A stretch of 64,000 nt of DNA from Paenibacillus ehimensis NBRC 15659 (GTDB lineage: Bacteria; Bacillota; Bacilli; Paenibacillales; NBRC-103111). The stretch's first letter is position 1. Every line of letters starts with the position of its first letter. A program made the translations under genes and the position numbers. The stretch lies in NCBI RefSeq assembly GCF_004000785.1, contig NZ_BILX01000032.1, positions 1-64,000 of the forward strand, in the 5' to 3' direction. Under the pieces are notes generated by a model, which saw nothing but the letters and a program-made list of their open reading frames with translations, ran no database searches and was not told where the DNA came from. Below, in pieces: positions 58,521 through 64,000 of this stretch.

Positions 58521-60245
58521 TTAGCGGGATGTTTTCTGGTCTTCCTCCGTCTTACGGGCTTCGCCGGAGGACTTCGACGATTCGTTCGTTTTCTTGGAAT
58601 CGGTCGATTTCTTCGGATCTTCGGCAGATTTCTTGGTGCTTTCCGACGATTTTTTACCGCTCTCGGACGATTTGGCGTCGTTGGTCGTCTTCTTGCCCTC
58701 GGTATTCTTGCCTTCGGTATTTTTGCCGGTTCCCTGCGTCTTGCCCGATTCTCCTGTCTTTCCGGCCGGCGCTTTATTCGCATCCGTCTTCTTGCCGGTT
58801 TCCGGCGTCTTCTCGGCCGACTGCTGCTTCTTGCCTGTCTCCGCCTTTTTCGAATCGGCGGCTTTGCCGGAATCGGCCGGCTTCTTCGTCCCGTCCGCAG
58901 GCGGTTTGACGGCCGCTTTGGACGTTCCGTCGCCGATGCCCGACTCCTTCTTCACAGGCGGCTTCTCATCCGGGTCCGGTTCGGACGGAATAGTGCGGGT
59001 CGGCCCAAGCGTAATCCGGCCTTCCTTGTCAATCTGCGCATTGACAGACAAGTTCGTCAGCTTCTCGAACAGCTTGTCCCGGTCCCCGTCAACCATCGGG
59101 ACCGGTTGAGCCCATTTGGTCAAGATCGGCACCATGCTCAGGTCGCAGCTTCGCTCCTTGGTGCAGGAGGCTTCCAAAATCATGCTTTCCCAAGTATTCG
59201 GATTGTCATTGGTCGTAAATATAAAATTGCCCATGCTGTAGGCAATCCATTTGCCTTTGTACTGCTCGAAGCCTTGAACGACATGCGGGTGGCTGGCGAC
59301 GATGAGATCCGCGCCCTGATCGATATACTGCCGTGCCAAATCGGTCTGGGACTTGACCGGATACGCCTTGCGCTCTTCTCCCCAATGGGCGATGACGACA
59401 ACCAGATCCGCCTCGGCTCTCGCTTTGCCGATCGCTTCAAACGCAAGCTTCGTGCTGTAGGTTTCCGCCATCCCCGGCTTCGACTGGCCCGCATACCAGC
59501 TCGTATCCGGAATCACCCGGCTGAAGCCGAGAAAGGCGATTTTCATGCCTTTTTGCTCTATAATCACATGCTCGTACGCTTCGTCCGCATTCCGGCCCGC
59601 GCCTACGCGTTTAATATCCTGCGCTTCGAGATAGCCCAGTGTATCGAGCAGCCCTTCGACGCCATAGTCCATACTGTGGTTGTTGGCCAGATTGACCAGA
59701 TCGACGCCCGCGCGCTTCAATTCGGGCAGCGCCTTGGGCGACGACCGGTACACGTATTCTTTCTCCTGAGCCGCGCCTCTTGTCGTAATCGGCGTCTCCA
59801 AATTCGCTACGGTAATATCCGCCTTCTCCAGGTAAGGCTTGACGTACTTATAAGGATAATCGTAGCCGTTCTTTTGGAGCAGATCGTCCACCTTGCTGCC
59901 GAACATAACATCGCCGACGAACGTGAGACTGACTCTCGGAGATTGCTCCGGCGGTGGCGTTGCCGCACCGCCACCGCCCTCCGCTGCCGGCGGTTTCTCT
60001 GGAGTAACGCCCGGGTTCGTCGCTGCAGGCGGCTTGGACAACGCTTCCGTTTTGGGCGGCAAGGCCAACCCGCCCCCTTTATTCCCCTCCTGCGGAGGAT
60101 CCAGCTTTTGGAGCAAATAAACGAAGGCGCCAACCGTGATGAGGCTTAACAAGCCAATTTTTATCCAAAGCGTTCTTTTCTGCCTCTGCTCCTGTTCATG
60201 CTTTTGCTTACGCGATTGCTCCGTTTCAACCGGTTCCTTCTGAAT
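58521..60245 (-). CDS. CapA-like poly-gamma-glutamate synthesis/metallophosphatase protein with Lys-rich tail
   Basis: A membrane-anchored PGA_cap-type protein. A Lys/Gln/Glu-rich cytoplasmic N-terminus and one helix (TLWIKIGLLSLITVGAFVYLL) precede a Pro/Ala-rich linker and the PGA_cap domain (FVGDVMFGSKV, ANLETPIT, LANNHSMDYG, VVIAHWGEE, ADLIVASHPHVVQG). After that comes a Lys/Ser/Glu/Thr low-complexity tail of about 150 residues. The frame opens after a stop at 60254. No ATG, GTG or TTG lies between there and 60152; the only start with a Shine-Dalgarno-like sequence is ATT at 60245, see findings. A TTG at 60152 would cut the helix. Confidence 0.8.
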   Translation of the reverse strand: MQKEPVETEQSRKQKHEQEQRQKRTLWIKIGLLSLITVGAFVYLLQKLDPPQEGNKGGGLALPPKTEALSKPPAATNPGVTPEKPPAAEGGGGAATPPPEQSPRVSLTFVGDVMFGSKVDDLLQKNGYDYPYKYVKPYLEKADITVANLETPITTRGAAQEKEYVYRSSPKALPELKRAGVDLVNLANNHSMDYGVEGLLDTLGYLEAQDIKRVGAGRNADEAYEHVIIEQKGMKIAFLGFSRVIPDTSWYAGQSKPGMAETYSTKLAFEAIGKARAEADLVVVIAHWGEERKAYPVKSQTDLARQYIDQGADLIVASHPHVVQGFEQYKGKWIAYSMGNFIFTTNDNPNTWESMILEASCTKERSCDLSMVPILTKWAQPVPMVDGDRDKLFEKLTNLSVNAQIDKEGRITLGPTRTIPSEPDPDEKPPVKKESGIGDGTSKAAVKPPADGTKKPADSGKAADSKKAETGKKQQSAEKTPETGKKTDANKAPAGKTGESGKTQGTGKNTEGKNTEGKKTTNDAKSSESGKKSSESTKKSAEDPKKSTDSKKTNESSKSSGEARKTEEDQKTSR

Positions 60246-60355
60246 CTTAACCTACCCCTATCCTATCCCGCTGCGAATCAGCGCATATGTTCTCTTTTTC
60301 CATTATAGCAAATCGCCCGCCTGTGGTCATGGGGCACAAATACCTAAAATAACGG

Positions 60356-60385
60356 TTGCCAAACACCCCCTTATTCTGGTAACAT
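60356..60385 (+). promoter_or_regulatory. Possible promoter of the ABC-2 operon
   Basis: TTGCCA (60356-60361), 18-bp spacer, TAACAT (60380-60385). Moderate match. Confidence 0.35.
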
Positions 60386-60505
60386 AAATTTTCTCTCGAC
60401 TTTTAGGCAACCCACCTCGATCCGCCTCAATACTCGCCGAACCCGGCGAACCGGGCTTCGCTGCCGTTACCAGCAAAGCTCCAATCCAAGCTCACGGAGG
60501 TGTCT

Positions 60506-61282
60506 ATGCTTTTCCCTGTCTTAATAAAGAAAGCGTTCGCACGCAATCTGCAATACCGTTTGTCCCATGCGGTCAATACGGTCGCCAGCGTCGTGTTCGG
60601 GCTGATTTACGTCTCGATCTGGCAGGGCATCGGACAGCAGGACAGCATGCACGGCTACAGCCTGCAAACCGTCATCCATTATGTGGCGTTGAACCAAGCG
60701 ACGCTGTGGGTCACGTTGTTCACGACCAACGGGCTTGGGATCGAGCGCTCCGTACGTACCGGACAGATCGCGACCGACTTGATGCGACCGGTTCATCTGT
60801 TTTACCAGCTCATGTGCCGCGAATGGGGACAAATCGGCTACCAATTGCTCTACAAGACGATCCCCATCTACCTGATTTACATATGGATGCTTTCGCTGCC
60901 GGTTCCGCATCACGCCGGTACCTGGCTTGCTTTCGCCACGGCGCTTGCGATGGCCGCCTATATGAACATTTGCGTGAATTACCTCATTGGCGTAACGGCC
61001 CTCTGGACTACCGAATCGACTTGGCTGTTTTGGGTTCACAATTCAATCTCAAGCGTGCTTTCCGGCTTTCTCATTCCGATCGAATGGCTTCCGCACTGGC
61101 TTCAGCGCATTGCTTACATGACGCCTTATCCATACATGCAGCATATTCCCAGCAAAATTTATTTGGGCTTAGCTTCCCCGTCCGAGATGTACGGCGGTCT
61201 ATTGTGGTGCGTACTGTTCACTGCGCTTTGCCTCGCCGCAACCGCTATTGTGCGGAACAAGGTGGAGGTGCAGGGCGGATGA
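60506..61282 (+). CDS. ABC-2 type permease (first of pair)
   Basis: A 258-residue six-helix permease of the ABC-2 type (DUF990-like): IKKAFARNLQYRLSHAVNTVASVVFGLIYVSIWQGIG and IPIEWLPHWLQRIAYMTPYPY. It forms a heterodimer with the next gene. The ATG at 60506 has GGAGGTG upstream. It ends in an ATGA overlap with the second permease. Confidence 0.88.
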   Translation: MLFPVLIKKAFARNLQYRLSHAVNTVASVVFGLIYVSIWQGIGQQDSMHGYSLQTVIHYVALNQATLWVTLFTTNGLGIERSVRTGQIATDLMRPVHLFYQLMCREWGQIGYQLLYKTIPIYLIYIWMLSLPVPHHAGTWLAFATALAMAAYMNICVNYLIGVTALWTTESTWLFWVHNSISSVLSGFLIPIEWLPHWLQRIAYMTPYPYMQHIPSKIYLGLASPSEMYGGLLWCVLFTALCLAATAIVRNKVEVQGG

Positions 61283-62070
61283 GCACGGTGCGTATGTTTG
61301 TGCTGCTGGTCAAAGCCAGCGTCCGCAGCCGGATGCAGTACAAATTCAATTTCTGGTTATCTTCCGTGCTCGCGGCCCTTGTCAGTGCAATGGACTTTTT
61401 GCTGCTCTCCGTCATTTTGTGGAAATTTGATTCGATTCAAGGCTGGAGCCTGTACGAAATCGGCTATTTGTATGCCACGATCATGCTGTCCAAAGCGCTC
61501 TACCGCAGCTTCGCCAACGACGTGCATCATTTGGAAAAATATTTGGTCTCCGGCGATTTGGACCAGCTGCTCGTCCGCCCGATTCCCGTCCTGCTGGCGC
61601 TGATGTCGCAAAATTTTCGCCCGATGTTCGGCGAATATGTGCAGGGCGGCATCATCCTGACGCTTTGCTTGGGACAAATGATAAGCTCGGGGCAGGTGAC
61701 CGCCGCCGCCATTCCGCTCACCGCCGTCGTTCTGGTGACGGGGGCTGCGTTTCTGTTCGCCATCGGACTCGGCACCGCGACATTCGGCTTCTGGACGACG
61801 CGGGTCAGCGATCTGCAAAATTTGACGGAGGATGCCGCACGCACCGCCGTACAGTATCCGATGGAGCTGTATCCCGTCTGGCTGCGGACCTTGCTGCTCA
61901 CCTTGATCCCTGTCGGGATGGCGAACTACATACCGGCGCTTTATATCGTGAAGGGCGAATTCGGCTGGTGGCTGCTGCCGGCCGTCATGGCGTTCGCCGT
62001 CGTGTTCCTGTGGCTCATGCTGCGGTTCTGGCGGTTCGGCTTGAGCCGCTACCAAAGCAGCGGAAGCTGA
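61279..62070 (+). CDS. ABC-2 type permease (second of pair)
   Basis: A 263-residue six-helix partner of the upstream permease, with the family segment DLDQLLVRPIPVLLALMSQNFRP and helices at the C-terminus. Such pairs export lipids, polysaccharides or toxic compounds. The reading frame is open to 60706, but the real start is the ATG at 61279, overlapping the upstream stop (TGA). Confidence 0.88.
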   Translation: MSTVRMFVLLVKASVRSRMQYKFNFWLSSVLAALVSAMDFLLLSVILWKFDSIQGWSLYEIGYLYATIMLSKALYRSFANDVHHLEKYLVSGDLDQLLVRPIPVLLALMSQNFRPMFGEYVQGGIILTLCLGQMISSGQVTAAAIPLTAVVLVTGAAFLFAIGLGTATFGFWTTRVSDLQNLTEDAARTAVQYPMELYPVWLRTLLLTLIPVGMANYIPALYIVKGEFGWWLLPAVMAFAVVFLWLMLRFWRFGLSRYQSSGS

Positions 62071-62113
62071 TCGTTTTCGATGACTTCCAGATCTGAAAGG
62101 AGCGTATTAACCG

Positions 62114-63088
62114 ATGATTGAGGTTAAGCATTTACATAAAAGCTTTCGCATCCCCGCCCCCCATTTAAGCCGGTGGGAGCGGATCAAAGCGGCCGTGACC
62201 GGAGGCGGAGCGGAAAAAACGGCGGTCCGCGATATCAGCTTCACGGTCGGTCCGGGCGAGTTCGTCGGCTATATCGGTCCGAACGGCGCCGGGAAATCGA
62301 CGACGATCAAAATGCTGACCGGCATTCTGCATCCGACCTCGGGCGAGGTGCGGATCGACGGCATGAGCCCGCATAAGGACCGCCGCCGGGTCGTTTCGCG
62401 GCTCGGCGTCGTCTTCGGCCAGCGCAGCCAGCTGTGGTGGGATTTGCCGGTGCGCGATTCGTTCGATATTTTGTGCGCCATGTATCGCATCGACCGACAG
62501 CGACAGCGGCGGACGCTGGCGGAGCTGGACGGGCTGCTCGGCCTCGGCGAATTCGCCGACACGCCGGTGCGCAAGCTGTCGCTCGGCCAGCGGATGCGGG
62601 CCGACCTTGCGGCCGCTCTGCTGCACGAGCCGGACATCCTGTTCCTCGACGAGCCGACCATCGGGCTGGACGTCATCGCCAAGCGCAACATACGCGGGCT
62701 GCTGTCCAAGGTCAACCGGGAGCTCGGCAAAACGGTGCTGCTGACGACCCATGATATGGACGACATCGAGCAGCTCTGCGACCGCGTGATGGTGATCAAC
62801 CACGGATCGCTGGCGTACGACGGAACGATCGGCGAGCTGCGGGAGCGCATCGGACTGCCGACGATTCTGCGCGTGTCGTTTCAAGCCCAGGTTTCTCTGG
62901 AAGGTGTCACGGAGCGGGAGCTGGGCTTCACCGTTGCGGAAGCGAACGGCTGCGAGCTGACCGTCCATTTCAACCGGCAGGAGCTGCCCGCCTTGGAGGT
63001 GCTCCGCCGGCTGGAGCGGTACGGCACGGCGCGGGACGTTCATATGGAGGAACCGGATTTCGAAGAGATCATTCATAAAGTGTACTAG
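62114..63088 (+). CDS. ABC transporter ATPase, DrrA/NatA type
   Basis: A 324-residue ATPase: Walker A GPNGAGKST (55-63), signature LSLGQRMR, Walker B ILFLDEPTIGLD, then a C-terminal extension (about 235-324) typical of the NodI/DrrA class. It completes the exporter with the two ABC-2 permeases. GGAG precedes the ATG at 62114. Substrate unknown; there is no adjacent antibiotic biosynthesis. Confidence 0.92.
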   Translation: MIEVKHLHKSFRIPAPHLSRWERIKAAVTGGGAEKTAVRDISFTVGPGEFVGYIGPNGAGKSTTIKMLTGILHPTSGEVRIDGMSPHKDRRRVVSRLGVVFGQRSQLWWDLPVRDSFDILCAMYRIDRQRQRRTLAELDGLLGLGEFADTPVRKLSLGQRMRADLAAALLHEPDILFLDEPTIGLDVIAKRNIRGLLSKVNRELGKTVLLTTHDMDDIEQLCDRVMVINHGSLAYDGTIGELRERIGLPTILRVSFQAQVSLEGVTERELGFTVAEANGCELTVHFNRQELPALEVLRRLERYGTARDVHMEEPDFEEIIHKVY

Positions 63089-63111
63089 GACGCTGTCAAA
63101 GCGCCAATAAC

Positions 63112-63150
63112 AAGAACCTTCCGAGAACGCCGTTCTCCGAAGGTTCTTTG
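63112..63150 (+). terminator. Terminator of the ABC-2 operon
   Basis: Stem AAGAACCTTC / GAAGGTTCTT with an inner GAGAAC/GTTCTC stem. Confidence 0.85.
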
Positions 63151-63306
63151 TCCTTTCATCCGTTACGTCAAACGCGGTACGCCTCGCGCAGATCGGCGGC
63201 AACGATTGCCGGCTCTATAGAGAAGGCTTATCGAACGGCAGCCTTGTGCTATAATGGAAGGATCAGCCGCTCAGGGAGAAACAGAAACAGGAGGAACCTA
63301 TACATC

Positions 63307-64000
63307 ATGGACAAAATTGCCGTCATTTCCGACATCCACGGCAACCTGCCTGCGCTGGAGGCGGTGGTTGGGGATATTCGCCGCCGCCGGATCCGGCGCA
63401 TCATCTGCCTCGGCGATCTGGTCGGAAAAGGGCCGCAGCCGTGCGAGGCGGTGGACCGTATTCGCGAGCTTTGCGAAACGACGGTGCAGGGCAACTGGGA
63501 TCACGGCATCAACAACCCGCAGGACAAGGAAACCGGCTTGTGGCAGCAGCGCCTGCTCGGTCCCGAGCGGCTCCGCTACTTGCGCGAGCTGCCGTTTTCG
63601 GCCGAGCTCCGGCTAAGCGGACGCCGCGTCCGTCTTTTCCATGCTTCCGCGCAAAGCATTTATCATCGCGTGCTCCGTAAAGCGGGCAAAAAAGAAAAGC
63701 TCGCCATGTTCGACAATACGGATCAAACGGGCGGCTTTGCGGGATCGGAGCTGACGCCGGATGTCATCGGTTACGGCGATATCCATGTTCCTTACGTCCA
63801 GACGCTGAAGTCGAAGGCGGGAGAAGGTCTGCTGCTGTTCAACACCGGCAGCGTAGGCGCGCCATACGACGGGCTCCCTTATGCGAGCTATGCCGTTCTG
63901 GAAGGAGAGGCGTCGCATCCGGCCTGCCTGAAGCCTGCCCCGTTCTCCGTACAGCTCGTCCGCGTGCCTTATGACATCGAGGAAGCCGTCGCCATCGCCG
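63307..64000 (+). CDS. Metallophosphoesterase, YfcE-like (partial, runs off the window)
   Basis: At least 231 residues, with the 3' end outside the window. The dimetal phosphoesterase motifs are present: SDIHGN (8-13), GDLVGKGP (40-47) and GNWDH (62-66). A later segment GYGDIHVPYV stands where other families have GHTHxP, a substitution of the first His by Asp seen in some relatives as I recall. It probably hydrolyses a phosphodiester or nucleotide; the substrate is unknown. The ATG at 63307 lies about 14 nt after CAGGAGG. Confidence 0.88.
   Translation, partial: MDKIAVISDIHGNLPALEAVVGDIRRRRIRRIICLGDLVGKGPQPCEAVDRIRELCETTVQGNWDHGINNPQDKETGLWQQRLLGPERLRYLRELPFSAELRLSGRRVRLFHASAQSIYHRVLRKAGKKEKLAMFDNTDQTGGFAGSELTPDVIGYGDIHVPYVQTLKSKAGEGLLLFNTGSVGAPYDGLPYASYAVLEGEASHPACLKPAPFSVQLVRVPYDIEEAVAIA

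Noticed and set aside
60706-61278. Upstream extension of the second ABC-2 permease gene
   Set aside because: It overlaps the first permease in another frame, has no ribosome binding site and its residues look random; the ATGA start at 61279 fits.
1-64000. CRISPR array, insertion sequence, prophage, tRNA or rRNA
   Set aside because: I looked for short regular direct repeats, transposase or integrase motifs, and tRNA/rRNA signatures and found none.

Overview
This 64-kb window is chromosomal DNA from a spore-forming, moderately GC-rich Firmicute, most likely a member of the Paenibacillaceae. The indications are a YjcZ-type sporulation peptide, YtpB, YugP, YitT and DUF624 (YesL-like) proteins, a 6S RNA and a yybP-ykoY manganese riboswitch, strong AGGAGG ribosome binding sites, many TTG and GTG starts, and a GlnR/TnrA-type nitrogen box. 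I see no rRNA, tRNA, CRISPR array, insertion sequence, prophage or replication origin. It reads as ordinary core and accessory genome with about 67 protein genes.

Layout. 0-6 kb: a thioredoxin-like protein, an MFS exporter, a JAMM protease, then a minus-strand operon amtB / GlnD-like nucleotidyltransferase / DnaQ-type exonuclease behind a strong promoter with a GlnR/TnrA box. 6-14 kb: MerR and YugP, an SgrR-type solute-binding regulator facing a 47-residue ORF, a GltC-like LysR regulator facing tpx, transaldolase-like fsa and, just upstream of it, a 6S RNA gene. 14-24 kb: a sigma-K-like promoter with a GC-rich leader before yjcZ, the RNA helicase CshA, a DUF4178-DUF4247 pair, YitT, an AraC regulator facing a GH29 fucosidase, tatA and an MFS carrier. 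24-31 kb: a DUF4015 hydrolase, ung, an FMN reductase, a secreted DUF4855-like protein, a Bcp peroxiredoxin, pfkA, and the terpene cyclase ytpB with two unknown genes. 31-41 kb: a MATE-like/MFS overlapping pair, a MacB/YknXYZ-like ABC efflux operon, a SulP transporter, a nitroreductase, a YebC regulator and a possible three-way-junction RNA near csp. 41-48 kb: csp (TTG start), a methyltransferase, the Mn riboswitch with tandem terminators ahead of a TerC/MeeY exporter, a pyruvate-oxidase-like TPP enzyme and pepF. 48-64 kb: two cyclic-di-GMP genes (PAS-PAS-GGDEF and GAF-HD-GYP) flanking a secreted beta-propeller protein, DUF92, a FAH-family protein, an alpha/beta hydrolase that looks frameshifted, an ArsR-SRPBCC pair, a TVP38 protein, a CapA-like protein with a Lys-rich tail and an apparent ATT start, an ABC-2 exporter operon, and a metallophosphoesterase running off the end.

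The most interesting points are the amtB operon, where a nucleotidyltransferase/exonuclease pair sits where a PII protein might be expected, the 6S RNA, two unassigned structured intergenic elements, the tandem terminators of the Mn riboswitch, and three genes whose 5' ends do not fit simple annotation (pepF, capA-like, alpha/beta hydrolase).
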